A stretch of DNA of 47,009 bases from contig NZVG01000032.1 in NCBI GenBank assembly GCA_002698145.1, positions 28,415 through 75,423 of the forward strand. Reading direction: 5' to 3'. This DNA comes from Methanobacteriota archaeon. GTDB lineage: Archaea; Thermoplasmatota; Poseidoniia; Poseidoniales; Poseidoniaceae. The notes beneath the pieces are model-generated. The model did not search any database and had not been told where the DNA came from. It saw only the letters and a program-made list of their open reading frames with translations. Below, in pieces: positions 1 to 9,144 of the stretch (the stretch's first letter is position 1; each line of letters begins with the position of its first letter). Both the position numbers and the translations under genes were made by a program.

Positions 1-674
1 GTCAACCAAGCCATCCAGCAGTTGTAGCCGTGCGGGATTCCTGAGGAGTAGGAATAGCCTGTGCAGTCTTTGTCGACGAGTGCTGCGTAGAGCTTCATAT
101 TGCCTGCAGCATTTCCTGCGCCTGTGTACTTGTAGGTAATGTCAATGTTGTAATTTGTACCTGATTGACTGATGGATGCCGTCATACCGTAGTCATTGAC
201 TGAACTGTGCATACCGCCACCGCTCGAGAAAAGTTGATCATAGGTGGTGTAGGCGGCGTTTGCACCGCTCTGACGCTGGTCGGTTCGGTCTCCGAAGTAA
301 GCATCTGGCGCTCCACTTGTTGTCCATGCCCAGTTGTATGGTGCAACGTTGCCGGCAGCAGCAGTATCGGTGTCTCCGAAAGATCGAGACATGTATGTCA
401 CGTAGACGTACTCATCCGGATGGTTTTGTTTAATGGAGTGGTGTGCATCTGAGCCACCTCCCTGTTTGGAACAATGCCCACAGTTGTCCGAGGAGATGTA
501 CTGTCCGAAGACAACGTGTCCTGGACTCGTTGCTTGAGAGGGGTACTGAACAACGATTTCCTCTTCTAGATTCTCTTGTTCGATACCGTTGTAATCTGTG
601 GTGAATCCGGCCATCAAACTTCCGACAAAGAGGAGGACAATTGTAAGAGCCATGCTGCGCGCGGTGATTTGCAT
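1..674 (-). CDS. Secreted protein with a thioredoxin-like CxxC motif (3' end outside the window)
   Basis: This reading frame stays open from an ATG at 674 to the window edge, giving 224 codons without a stop. The C-terminus is missing. Residues 1-24 form a short basic start and a hydrophobic stretch (LTIVLLFVGSLMAGF), which looks like a signal peptide or anchor. A CGHC motif at residues 65-68 lies in the context SSDNCGHCSKQ, followed by a His-rich stretch. This resembles the redox site of secreted thioredoxin-fold proteins of the Omp28 or disulfide-exchange kind, but the fold is not otherwise recognised. The rest is rich in Gly, Ser, Thr, Tyr and Asn and resembles an extracellular beta domain, with further Cys pairs near the truncated end. 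A TATA-like box about 25 nt upstream supports this start. An extracellular redox or metal-binding role is inference. Confidence 0.72.
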   Translation of the reverse strand, partial: MQITARSMALTIVLLFVGSLMAGFTTDYNGIEQENLEEEIVVQYPSQATSPGHVVFGQYISSDNCGHCSKQGGGSDAHHSIKQNHPDEYVYVTYMSRSFGDTDTAAAGNVAPYNWAWTTSGAPDAYFGDRTDQRQSGANAAYTTYDQLFSSGGGMHSSVNDYGMTASISQSGTNYNIDITYKYTGAGNAAGNMKLYAALVDKDCTGYSYSSGIPHGYNCWMAWL

Positions 675-694
675 GTCATTTCCTGTACTACGAG

Positions 695-703
695 ATATAT
701 AAT
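695..703 (-). promoter_or_regulatory. TATA box of the truncated secreted-protein gene
   Basis: The minus strand reads ATTATATAT here. It is centred about 25 nt upstream of the ATG at 674, the spacing expected for archaeal TBP, so the transcript is probably leaderless. The same AT-rich core could also serve the plus-strand gene at 792, with a leader of about 65 nt. Confidence 0.5.
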
Positions 704-791
704 GGTAGTCTGTTCAGGTCTTTGGGGTTTTATTTACATCCGGCCATAATTCCTTGGAAAAGCCTGATGATGAAGACGACATCGGAAGGAC

Positions 792-1580
792 ATGGCAGAC
801 GCCGCAATCACAGCACTGGTCGAAGAAAACGGCCGTGTCCACATCATTCGGTTGGTTGATGAAAGTGTGAAAATCAAGGGCATCGGCGTTTTCAACCCAA
901 AAACCACCATGAGCGATGTTGAATTTGGACAAGAGGTTCAAATTGGCTCGAAAATTTTCAAACATCTTCCTCCCCGGTTGCCTGAGTTGATTCAGGGAAT
1001 GAAAAGAAGAGCACAAACAATCGGGTCAAAGGATGCAGGGGTTCTCATCACCCGTCTTGGAATCGGCCCCGGAGATGTCGTTCTTGAAGCTGGATTGGGT
1101 TCTGGGGGTCAATCCATGCACCTTTCACGGGTTCTTGGAGCATCCGGCCATCTCATCACCGTTGAACCAAGAGAGGAACACTCAGCAGTTGGGCTTGAGA
1201 ATCTGCAAACGCTCGCTCAAACCCTGTCGGAATTCCCGATGCATTCGCACGTTCACGGACGAATTGAATCCAACGTGGAAGAGATACGAACGATTTCTGC
1301 GAATATCGATGCAATATTGCTCGATCTCCCCGAACACACCTCTGCAATTGAAGCCGTTGCACACCTTCTCAACATTGGCGGTCGACTTTCGTGTTATTGC
1401 CCCGTCTCGAGCCAACTTGAACAAGCATGGGTTGCGTGTGAAGCGTCTGGACTTGAGGTTGAATGGGCCGGTGAAATCATTGAACGTGAATGGGGCAAGG
1501 CAAGCAAGGGTGGAGTTCGTCCAGTCAACGGGCCTTTCGGCCATACGGCTTTCCTTCTAATCGCTCAACGTAAGAATTGA
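792..1580 (+). CDS. trmI: tRNA (adenine-N1)-methyltransferase, TrmI family
   Basis: Predicted SAM-dependent methyltransferase that makes N1-methyladenosine at position 58 (and 57 in some archaea) in the T-loop of tRNA. It has 262 residues, close to the usual 250-280. The N-terminal 60 or so residues match the small beta-barrel domain of the family (GRVHIIRLVD...). The Rossmann domain carries the SAM-binding motif VLEAGLGSGG at residues 97-106, with an acidic residue at the end of the next strand (TVEPREEH). The family DLP signature appears as LLDLPEHT at about residues 174-181. The C-terminus has the typical RP..GPFGHTAFLL segment. Its TGA directly abuts the convergent stop codon of the next gene, forming TGATCA with no spacer. 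The family assignment is strong; the exact target position is inferred from the family. Confidence 0.9.
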   Translation: MADAAITALVEENGRVHIIRLVDESVKIKGIGVFNPKTTMSDVEFGQEVQIGSKIFKHLPPRLPELIQGMKRRAQTIGSKDAGVLITRLGIGPGDVVLEAGLGSGGQSMHLSRVLGASGHLITVEPREEHSAVGLENLQTLAQTLSEFPMHSHVHGRIESNVEEIRTISANIDAILLDLPEHTSAIEAVAHLLNIGGRLSCYCPVSSQLEQAWVACEASGLEVEWAGEIIEREWGKASKGGVRPVNGPFGHTAFLLIAQRKN

Positions 1581-4500
1581 TCAAAATTTGGGTGAAGACC
1601 CGTACTCAACAACACGTATGCTCGAATCACATGTCGGGCAGGTGAATCGGAACGGTGGTTCGTTTCCTCCCGGAACGGCCAGTCGAGCTTCGCAAGATGG
1701 GCAAGAGATACGACGGTTCGTATCCATTCGACATTCGTTCGGACCCAGTGCATATTCCTTGGTTTCTTCCTCTTCTTCTTCGGATTCTTCATCGCCCTCT
1801 GCACTCGATGTTGTCGGCTTTCGTAGACGAAGAGCCACCAGTGCGAGAGCAAACAAAACGTACCCTGCAGCCATTGTCTGCAGTGTTGTCTGCTTTCCTA
1901 GTTCAACACCGAGCAGCGTTACGCCTTGGGGTGCTTGAGGTTCTCCTTCAACAGTTATGACGATAAGGTCGGATTCGGCATTAGCACTGCCTCCGTCGAC
2001 TTGAACCAGAGCGCGTACCCGCAACTCAGCTACTGTCTCGTCCACCGTCAAGGCATCGAACCTTACGACGAAGATTTCTGAGGCGCCAGGCTCTAGCGTG
2101 AATGCATCGGTATTTTCACCCAATGTGTTGTTGATCCTTATGTTGAAAACGCCATCACCAACACCGACCAATGTAAGCCGACCTGAAATACCGATGTTTG
2201 CGAGGTTCGATACTGTCACCGTTGTTGATGAGCCTCCCAAGTATGGAATGGATATTTCGTTGCTATCAACCGTAATGGAAACAACGGAACTTGCATCCCA
2301 TGTCGCATCGATTGTGTAGGTCACGACTTCGTTTTGAACTGCATTCGAACGAGCATTTGATGAGGACCTGAAGCTGAAAGCATTGGTCCCTGCGAGCGCA
2401 TCGGATGGTATTTCACAACTCCAAGGGAGTTCGTCCGACGTTTGTCCAGGTTCGAGAAGCACTGAGGATTGAATCTCACAATCAAGTCCAACTGATGAGA
2501 GGGTAAAGACATCCACACTGTTACCGGTGTTCCTTACCTTCAGCATGCCTGAGATGGAGCCGGATGCTTGCGTCGTGGCGTCATCTGGGAAGATTTCCAA
2601 ATCTGAACCTGCTGTCATCGGAATAAGGGTTAGCAGGGTAACATCCGTAGAAGATGGGTCGAGTGTTGAAGTAGCAACGATGTTGATCGGCAAGCCATTC
2701 TCATTGGCGCCAGCCGATGTCTCGCGAACGCTCAGAACCACGGTCTCGGATTGTCCGATACCGAGGTTGACGGACGTCTTGGAAAGTGAGATTTCGAAAT
2801 AATTCGAGGTCTCACCAGCACCGATTGAAAGCAAAAATGTGTCTTGCAACGTTCCTATGTTGGTTACCTCGATGGTGACATTGGTTGCTGCAGATGGCCC
2901 CGATATAATCTGATTTTTGTTCGGACTGAGTTGAGCAAGCGTTCGATCAACCACCTGCAGCTCCACGTCAAGAACAGCAACAGCGCCATCTGAGAACAAT
3001 TGAAGAGTTAATGTGTCCGTTCGGGCGCTCGTGGCAGCAGATGCACTCACGTTGAGTGAGACATTGTGTGTTGCTCCTGCCTCAAGAAGGAATTCATCAA
3101 CATCTGGAAGCACTGCATCCACACCTCCAGGTAAGCCAGCAATCGTGAATGTATCGAGAAGAAGGTCGGATGTTCCTACGTTTTCGATGAAGATTGACAC
3201 AGAGGATGATTCTCCGGATTGAACAACAATTCTACCGTCAAGTGGACCTTGCAGTGTCAGGTCTGAGCGAGGTTGAACATCAAATTCAAGACTGAGGTTT
3301 TGACCAATCAAGGAATCATGCGTTACCACAACAAGTCGGTCGTAAAGACCGAGTGAACCTTCTTCTGCGGTTGCCTTCAGCGTCCACATTCCGGACGCAC
3401 CTGCCTCAACAGAAACCGAAGAAGAGGTATCGAGAACAAGTGAAATCGGGGACGAGGCATTGCTGTTAATTTGCAACGAGAAGGTCTCGGTTTCGGTTCC
3501 AGTATTGAACACACGAACCTCCAGCATTGTTTCAGTTAATGGATCGAGCACAGTTGGCCCATTCGGGCCTTGGAGAACAAAGGTGATTTCTCGGTCAACC
3601 TCAAACGAGAAATCTCGGACGAAGGAAACGCTGTTGTCCGAGGCAAGCGTTGAGGTGAGGCGAAGTGCACACACATCCCCGACACTTGCAGTTGAGCCGA
3701 CATCAACTTGGAAAGGAAGGTCTTCTGAAACATCGACATCGATTGTGGATGTGTAGGACAACAACGCAGCAGTGCAAGGGCCTGACAGTACCGACAAAGC
3801 ATAATCGTAGGAGGCTGATGTCGTCCCAATGTTGGTCAAACGAACCGATGAGTTTGTTTGTTGTCCTGGAAGGAAATCGTCGCCTGCACTGAGGAAATCC
3901 ACTTGCAAATCGTACGTTGCTTGGACGTCGACAACCATCAGCGTGGAAGTGGTGAGATTGCCAAACAACGATCCAGCATACAGACGCACTCCGGTTGCTC
4001 CTGGGTTCGCATCCGAAGGGATGGATATTCGCAGAGTGGCTGTTTCTTGACCGTTTGCAGTGAGATTTTCGATTTGGTCATCCAACCAACGCACCTCCCA
4101 GCCAGCCGGGAAACTCGAGTGTTGATTCATCGGCTGAATTGTTCCTGAGGATTCCCAAGGATAGCTGTATGTAGACGTACCGTTGAAAACGACCTCTGCC
4201 GCAGCTTGTTGCAAGGTCAAACGCAGCGTTGCATCCATGGTCGTGTTATCCGTAAGACCGACCGGAGAGTCACCGGTTAATGCTGCAAACAACACGCAAG
4301 CAGCGAGGTACGAGCCTGAGGTTGAGGGATGGCTACCATCTGTGTCGTAGAGATTGTAGAAGGTCGATGTTGGTGACAACGGGTTACCACCTGATGCTGT
4401 AATGGAATCATGGACGTGTTTGAACGCAAGTCCAACCGGTGCAACATAAATCTCGGCTGAAGTAGAAAGGGAAACATTGTCACGATAATCGATGTAGCCC

Positions 4501-5567
4501 TCCTCGAGTCGATCCTGCATGACGGTGTAGTTCGGGTAAAGTGTAGGATTGAGAGCATCGCCGTTTCTTCGACCCCACGTCATCATCAGCATCATTGCAG
4601 CCCCTTCACTGTCAATTCTATCTGCGAGATTGATGCTTCCATTTTTGCTGGCGAGCCAGTCTGCGTTTGTTCGGTAAAAGCCTGGTACTTGGGATTGATC
4701 TTGGACAATAACCGTGTCCCAAACACCGGTGGCGAGTGAGAGATTTTGGGCGCTTCCTGATGTATTGACATCATCCCAATGGTCTGAAATTTTCCAACCT
4801 CCAGTTGTGAAATCCGAGGTATTGCTCGGGCTGTCTGCACTTCGAAGAAGTTCTTCCAGCATCGAGGAGAGACTGTTTGCTGAAGTGTAAGAGTTTCCAA
4901 ACGTGAGAACATCGCTCACCGAGGCAGACCAAGAGGGTGGAGGGTTGGTTGTGTTTGTTGAGCCACTGGACGAGTAGTTTGCCCACCAGCCCGTAAGGTC
5001 AGGCTCCTCACCAACGCTGAGAAGATATGAGTCCATAACCGATCCGTGATTGCTCACCGGGATGGATAAATCCACGGATTGCCCTGGCTGTATGGACAAC
5101 AATCCTTGGTCTCCGACTCCTGTGGCATCCAAATGCGGATTGTAAACCACTGCGACACTGACGTACACATCGATGGATGAAGATGCGCTTCCATCGCTTT
5201 CGTTGACAACAATTGTGAACATACCATTGTCGCTTGGAGTAGCAGATTCAGCAAGTTGAACGACGACGGTAGTCGAGGTATTGTAGGTTGGCAATACGTT
5301 TCCTACGGAACTGGACGTTGGCGTTGCGGTCCACAACGAGGAGAGCCCCGCAGTTGTTGTTTCAACATCATAATCTTCGATGGAAGAACCATTGTTCTCG
5401 ATGGTTAAGGTCAAGTTCATTGATTCTCCTGGAGTGAGAATCATGTGGTTCATGTCAACCTGAAGTTCAATCTGGGGGTCTGCTTTCGTAATTTGAGCAA
5501 GGGGGGATGCACTCGCGAGCAGCATCATTCCAACCAAAACGAACGCACGAATGGGGAGTTTCGACAT
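1581..5567 (-). CDS. Large secreted, membrane-anchored CARDB-like repeat protein with an SGNH-hydrolase-like domain and a C-terminal zinc ribbon
   Basis: A 1328-residue protein. Residues 1-25 form a signal peptide (RAFVLVGMMLLASASPLA). Most of it is tandem beta-sandwich domains like CARDB or NPCBM-associated repeats, with recurring 'V.N.G...D.F.L' strands. An insertion at about residues 220-430 looks like a DUF4886/SGNH hydrolase: FGNSYTSANSL with the nucleophile Ser226, the VIVQDQSQVP block at 286-295, and DGSHPSTSG with an Asp410/His413 pair. A single transmembrane segment (AAGYVLFALALVAL) lies about 90 residues from the C-terminus, followed by an acidic Glu-rich stretch. The tail ends in a zinc ribbon, CPSC...CPTC, predicted to be cytoplasmic. 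An AT-rich box near 5624-5632 may be its promoter. Likely a cell-surface protein that acts on acylated or glycosidic polymers; the substrate is unknown. Confidence 0.85.
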   Translation of the reverse strand: MSKLPIRAFVLVGMMLLASASPLAQITKADPQIELQVDMNHMILTPGESMNLTLTIENNGSSIEDYDVETTTAGLSSLWTATPTSSSVGNVLPTYNTSTTVVVQLAESATPSDNGMFTIVVNESDGSASSSIDVYVSVAVVYNPHLDATGVGDQGLLSIQPGQSVDLSIPVSNHGSVMDSYLLSVGEEPDLTGWWANYSSSGSTNTTNPPPSWSASVSDVLTFGNSYTSANSLSSMLEELLRSADSPSNTSDFTTGGWKISDHWDDVNTSGSAQNLSLATGVWDTVIVQDQSQVPGFYRTNADWLASKNGSINLADRIDSEGAAMMLMMTWGRRNGDALNPTLYPNYTVMQDRLEEGYIDYRDNVSLSTSAEIYVAPVGLAFKHVHDSITASGGNPLSPTSTFYNLYDTDGSHPSTSGSYLAACVLFAALTGDSPVGLTDNTTMDATLRLTLQQAAAEVVFNGTSTYSYPWESSGTIQPMNQHSSFPAGWEVRWLDDQIENLTANGQETATLRISIPSDANPGATGVRLYAGSLFGNLTTSTLMVVDVQATYDLQVDFLSAGDDFLPGQQTNSSVRLTNIGTTSASYDYALSVLSGPCTAALLSYTSTIDVDVSEDLPFQVDVGSTASVGDVCALRLTSTLASDNSVSFVRDFSFEVDREITFVLQGPNGPTVLDPLTETMLEVRVFNTGTETETFSLQINSNASSPISLVLDTSSSVSVEAGASGMWTLKATAEEGSLGLYDRLVVVTHDSLIGQNLSLEFDVQPRSDLTLQGPLDGRIVVQSGESSSVSIFIENVGTSDLLLDTFTIAGLPGGVDAVLPDVDEFLLEAGATHNVSLNVSASAATSARTDTLTLQLFSDGAVAVLDVELQVVDRTLAQLSPNKNQIISGPSAATNVTIEVTNIGTLQDTFLLSIGAGETSNYFEISLSKTSVNLGIGQSETVVLSVRETSAGANENGLPINIVATSTLDPSSTDVTLLTLIPMTAGSDLEIFPDDATTQASGSISGMLKVRNTGNSVDVFTLSSVGLDCEIQSSVLLEPGQTSDELPWSCEIPSDALAGTNAFSFRSSSNARSNAVQNEVVTYTIDATWDASSVVSITVDSNEISIPYLGGSSTTVTVSNLANIGISGRLTLVGVGDGVFNIRINNTLGENTDAFTLEPGASEIFVVRFDALTVDETVAELRVRALVQVDGGSANAESDLIVITVEGEPQAPQGVTLLGVELGKQTTLQTMAAGYVLFALALVALRLRKPTTSSAEGDEESEEEEEETKEYALGPNECRMDTNRRISCPSCEARLAVPGGNEPPFRFTCPTCDSSIRVVEYGSSPKF

Positions 5568-5628
5568 GGGACCAATGCCTGCGAGGTGTTGTTAGCACTT
5601 GAGCGAATCGGCTTCAAGGGTTGAAACT

Positions 5629-6873
5629 TTATGATTGAAGGAGCTTTTCGATACGAGCCGGCTCAAGACGCTCCCAAGGGAAATAACCCTCATCAGTCGG
5701 AACTCTTCCAAAATGACCACCTGAAGAGGTTTCTTTGTAGATTGGACGGAGAAGGTCAAGGTCTCGAGCGATCGCAGCCGGGCGGAAATCGAAGGTTGCT
5801 GCGACGCGTTCTGCCAATGCTTGGTCTGAAATAACTCCTGTACCAAAGGAGTCAACCATCAAACTCACCGGTTCTGCAACACCGATAACATACGCTAATT
5901 GAATCTCAAATTTTGTGGCTAACCCCGCTGCGACAACGTGTTTGGCGGCCCAGCGAGCAGCATAAGCAGCGCTACGATCGACTTTGGATGGATCCTTCCC
6001 GCTGAAGGCGCCTCCGCCGTGTCGACCCATGCCTCCATAGGTATCGACAATGATTTTTCGGCCGGTCAGGCCCGCGTCAGCGTATGGCCCACCTGGGTCT
6101 GCGAAGCGACCAGTACCATTGACGATGAGTTTGTATCCAGGCAAGAGTAATTCGTGCGGAATGGTCTTTTCAACAACGTGTTCAACAATGGATTCACGAA
6201 CGTATGCTTGTTCTTCCTCAATTGACCCATGAAACCGGTCTTTGAGATGCTTGTCGTGCTGGATTGCAAGAACAACGGTATCGACACCGAGGACGGAGCC
6301 ATCTTCGTTGTAGGCTACAGTCACCTGAGTTTTGCCATCCGGCCGAGCCCAAGGAAGGATGCCTTCCTCACGGACAATTTTTAGTCGGCGAGAAAGACGT
6401 TGTGAGAGGGCTGCAGGGAGTGGGAAATATCGCCCTTTGAGCTCGTGGTATGCTTCTGTCTCATCGCACGCATATCCGAACATCAAACCTTGATCCCCCG
6501 CACCCTGAGATTCGATGTTGTCTCGATCAACGCCTTGGTTGATGAATGTAGATTGCGTTGTTACGTAAACCAAAACATCGCAGAGTGATGGATCTGTTGC
6601 ATCCATGCCAATGTCGTGTGAGGTGTATCCGATTTCAGCGGCGGCTTTGCGAGCAATCGTTACATAATCTGGAGCATCTCCCTCGAGAGAAACTTCGCCG
6701 GCGAGAATGATAACACTCTTTTCGGGCATACCTTTGATGCAGGTTTCAACTGCAACACGAGCGTTTTGGTCAATCACCAAACAGGCATCAACGATGGCAT
6801 CGGAGATGGCATCACAAACCTTGTCAGGATGTCCAGACGTTACCGATTCGGAACTGAACATCCGCGTTGACAT
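5629..6873 (-). CDS. metK: S-adenosylmethionine synthetase, bacterial type
   Basis: Makes S-adenosylmethionine from ATP and methionine. The protein is 414 residues and shows the bacterial/eukaryotic MAT signatures: GHPDK near the N-terminus, GAGDQGLMFGYA in the middle, and the glycine-rich GGGAFSGKDPSKVDRS loop. Most archaea instead use a separate archaeal MAT family, so a bacterial-type enzyme suggests ancient transfer. The start at 6873 (MSTRMFSSESV) aligns with E. coli MetK (MAKHLFTSESV). The longer option at 6894 adds seven unaligned residues. A TATA-like TTTGATAAT centred near 6899, 26 nt upstream of 6873, supports the shorter start and a leaderless mRNA. It supplies the cofactor for TrmI and other methylases. 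Divergent from aspS. Confidence 0.95.
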   Translation of the reverse strand: MSTRMFSSESVTSGHPDKVCDAISDAIVDACLVIDQNARVAVETCIKGMPEKSVIILAGEVSLEGDAPDYVTIARKAAAEIGYTSHDIGMDATDPSLCDVLVYVTTQSTFINQGVDRDNIESQGAGDQGLMFGYACDETEAYHELKGRYFPLPAALSQRLSRRLKIVREEGILPWARPDGKTQVTVAYNEDGSVLGVDTVVLAIQHDKHLKDRFHGSIEEEQAYVRESIVEHVVEKTIPHELLLPGYKLIVNGTGRFADPGGPYADAGLTGRKIIVDTYGGMGRHGGGAFSGKDPSKVDRSAAYAARWAAKHVVAAGLATKFEIQLAYVIGVAEPVSLMVDSFGTGVISDQALAERVAATFDFRPAAIARDLDLLRPIYKETSSGGHFGRVPTDEGYFPWERLEPARIEKLLQS

Positions 6874-6894
6874 ACTCTCTTCCCCCGAATTCAC

Positions 6895-6903
6895 ATTATC
6901 AAA
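6895..6903 (-). promoter_or_regulatory. TATA-like box of metK
   Basis: The minus strand reads TTTGATAAT. Its centre lies 26 nt upstream of the ATG at 6873, which supports that start over the one at 6894. Sequence inspection only. Confidence 0.4.
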
Positions 6904-6940
6904 GGTTTGGTTTCCATTAGGTGTTGGTTTTGGCGATTGC

Positions 6941-6947
6941 TATTTTA
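6941..6947 (+). promoter_or_regulatory. TATA-like box of aspS
   Basis: TATTTTA is centred 26 nt upstream of the aspS ATG at 6970. This places the predicted transcription start on the start codon, so the mRNA would be leaderless. Confidence 0.45.
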
Positions 6948-6969
6948 GGAACATCACGCAGGAATTGAC

Positions 6970-8370
6970 ATGGCTGACTGGCATCCTACGGCATATCGAA
7001 CGCATACTTTGGGCGAAATTCAGGAAAGAGGTGCAGACCTTGTTGGTAAGGAAGTTACCGTTTGTGGCTTCATGGAAGCAAATCGCGGAAAAGGAGCCAT
7101 CTGTTTTGTTGATCTCCGAGACGGAACTGGTAAACTCCAAGTCTTCCTTAAAGGCGATGCGATTGGAGAGGAAAGCCTTGATGTTGTGCAGCGGATGACC
7201 CGCGAATCAACCTTGCAATTTACTGGCATTGTTGCACAAAAGCGACCTCCGAAGCTCAAGGAAGGCGAGACACCTCCCCCGCCTGCTTACGAGGTTGTTG
7301 CCAACGGCGTGGAGGTTCTTACACGAGCAAATGTTCCGCTACCGTTGGGCATTACAGATACTGTGTCTATCGGTCTTGACACACGATTGGACAATCGATT
7401 TCTCGACCTTCGTCGAGCGCACGTCAATGCTATGTTCACCCTTCGAGCGCGTGTCCTCCAGTACGGACGAGAGCATCTCATTTCTGAAGGCTTCAAAGAA
7501 ATTAACACACCGAAAATCATCGCATCCGCATCGGAGGGAGGTACCAATCTCTTCCCAATGATGTACTTTGACACCCCTGCTTTCCTTTCCCAAAGCCCAC
7601 AATTGTACAAACAACTCGCAGTTCTTGGGGGAATGGAACGTGTGTTTGAAATCGGCCCAGCATTCCGTGCTGAAAATCATGACACTTACCGTCATTTGAA
7701 TGAATTCATTTCTTTTGATATCGAAGCGGCTTGGATGACCGATGAGGATGTTATGGGGGTACAGGAACGGATGATTCATCACATCTGGAAGTGTGTTGCA
7801 GAGAACGATCAGGAACACATCGATACGGTCAACGAATACCGAGCATCTCAGGAACTGGAACCCATTTCTGTCGACGTTCCAAGCCTACCGTTTCCACGCA
7901 TCGATTACTGCGAAGCAATTCAAATGATTCAGGACGCTGGAGAAGAAATTCAGTGGGGTGATGATATTGATTCCTCGCACTGTGACATCATCGCTGCGAA
8001 ATATCCTGGATTCCACTTCCTACCTCGATGGCCGATGGCGATGAAACCGTTCTACATCCACCACGTACCCGGTGAGAACGGCGTGACTGGCGAGCAACTC
8101 AGTCGTGGGTTCGACCTCAATTATGGTCGAGATGAAATGACAAGCGGTGGACAGCGTGAACATAATGTCGACATCTTGGAAGAAAATCTTCGCAGCAAGG
8201 GACTCAACCCAGAGGAATTTTCATTCTACACTGACGGTTTCCGTTTTGGAGCACCTCCCCACGCTGGTTGGGGCCTTGGAGTAGCACGCCTCCTGATGGT
8301 CTTGACAGGGTCACGAAACGTTCGTGAAACTGTCTTGTTCCCCCGTGACCGCCATCGTGTAACGCCATGA
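6970..8370 (+). CDS. aspS: Aspartyl-tRNA synthetase, archaeal type
   Basis: Charges tRNA-Asp with aspartate. The 466-residue size and the absence of the bacterial GAD insertion mark the archaeal/eukaryotic type. Residues 1-120 are the OB-fold anticodon-binding domain. The class II catalytic core follows: the flipping-loop region [11 protein letters not shown] at about 186-196, motif 2 with the ATP-binding Arg in [15 protein letters not shown] at 232-246, and motif 3 ([11 protein letters not shown]...) near the C-terminus, which ends in [10 protein letters not shown]. GatD at 38.3 kb shows that the cell makes Gln-tRNA by transamidation. Whether this AspRS also charges tRNA-Asn cannot be settled here. 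The OB-fold position often occupied by Trp or His falls in GFMEANR, which is unusual. First gene of a likely four-gene plus-strand unit. Confidence 0.95.
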   Translation: MADWHPTAYRTHTLGEIQERGADLVGKEVTVCGFMEANRGKGAICFVDLRDGTGKLQVFLKGDAIGEESLDVVQRMTRESTLQFTGIVAQKRPPKLKEGETPPPPAYEVVANGVEVLTRANVPLPLGITDTVSIGLDTRLDNRFLDLRRAHVNAMFTLRARVLQYGREHLISEGFKEINTPKIIASASEGGTNLFPMMYFDTPAFLSQSPQLYKQLAVLGGMERVFEIGPAFRAENHDTYRHLNEFISFDIEAAWMTDEDVMGVQERMIHHIWKCVAENDQEHIDTVNEYRASQELEPISVDVPSLPFPRIDYCEAIQMIQDAGEEIQWGDDIDSSHCDIIAAKYPGFHFLPRWPMAMKPFYIHHVPGENGVTGEQLSRGFDLNYGRDEMTSGGQREHNVDILEENLRSKGLNPEEFSFYTDGFRFGAPPHAGWGLGVARLLMVLTGSRNVRETVLFPRDRHRVTP

Positions 8371-8380
8371 GTTGGCTATC

Positions 8381-9127
8381 ATGCCCATCGATCGAATGCA
8401 ATGGGGAGCGGAACCTTGGCAGTATGCAGACTTGCACATGCCGGATGAACCATCGCCTTTCCAAAACGACCATGGCGTTCCATGCATCATGTTGATCCAT
8501 GGAGGATTCTGGAAAACAGAATACACATCCGACCTAATGCAACCTATCGCCAACGCATTGAGCGATGCAGGTGTTGCAAGTTGGAACATCGAATTTCGCA
8601 GATGGGAGGACGGTGACGAAGGAGTTTGGATGGATACGCTCTCCGACGTTCTTCGTGCTTGGGGCCAGTTGGCCCTGTTGCCCGGCATCGACATCACCCG
8701 GAGCATGGTTATGGGGCACTCTGCTGGAGGTCATTTGGCTCTCTTAATGGCGAGCAAGGCCGAACGAAAACCTTGGTTGACCATCGCACAATCACCCATC
8801 ACAGATTTGTTTGGAGCTGATGATGCAAAACTGAGCGATGATGGCGATGCTGTTCGTAAATGGATGGGATGTTCGCCGTACGAAAATGAGGCATTATGGA
8901 GAAAAGTCAATCCAATCGATCTACCGCCTCGTTCGCCTGTTCTCCTGATTCATGGAGAGCGTGATGTCGATGTACCTCTCGAACAGACTGAAACCTATGC
9001 ACGAGCGATGAAAGCGAAGGGCTGTGACATTCAGAAGGTATGGCTCCCCGGCGATCATTACAGCATTATTGATGCTGCAAGCGATGATTGGCTGGTTCAA
9101 CAAGATGCAATTTTGGATTGGCTCTGA
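8381..9127 (+). CDS. Alpha/beta hydrolase, kynurenine formamidase-like
   Basis: A 248-residue serine hydrolase. It has the oxyanion motif HGGFW (residues 40-44), as in hormone-sensitive-lipase and arylformamidase families, and the nucleophile elbow GHSAGGHLA with Ser114. The acid lies in HGERDVDVPLE and the His in GDHYSII. The arylformamidase/kynurenine formamidase family is the closest guess, but a general carboxylesterase is also possible. The ATG at 8381 is preferred to a TTG nine bases upstream. It starts 10 nt after the aspS stop, so co-transcription is likely. No signal peptide is seen, so it is cytoplasmic. If it is a formamidase it could connect to the aminophenol-type genes downstream, but that is speculation. 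Confidence 0.85.
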   Translation: MPIDRMQWGAEPWQYADLHMPDEPSPFQNDHGVPCIMLIHGGFWKTEYTSDLMQPIANALSDAGVASWNIEFRRWEDGDEGVWMDTLSDVLRAWGQLALLPGIDITRSMVMGHSAGGHLALLMASKAERKPWLTIAQSPITDLFGADDAKLSDDGDAVRKWMGCSPYENEALWRKVNPIDLPPRSPVLLIHGERDVDVPLEQTETYARAMKAKGCDIQKVWLPGDHYSIIDAASDDWLVQQDAILDWL

Positions 9128-9144
9128 GAGCGAACCACTAAGAT

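Noticed and set aside
207-452. Plus-strand open frame over the truncated secreted gene.
   Set aside because: It lies antisense to a longer frame with a signal peptide and TATA box, and its product has no recognisable domain.
3536-3829. Alternative frames within the 1328-residue gene.
   Set aside because: Low-complexity repeat coding produces open shadows; none has a start signal or known motif.
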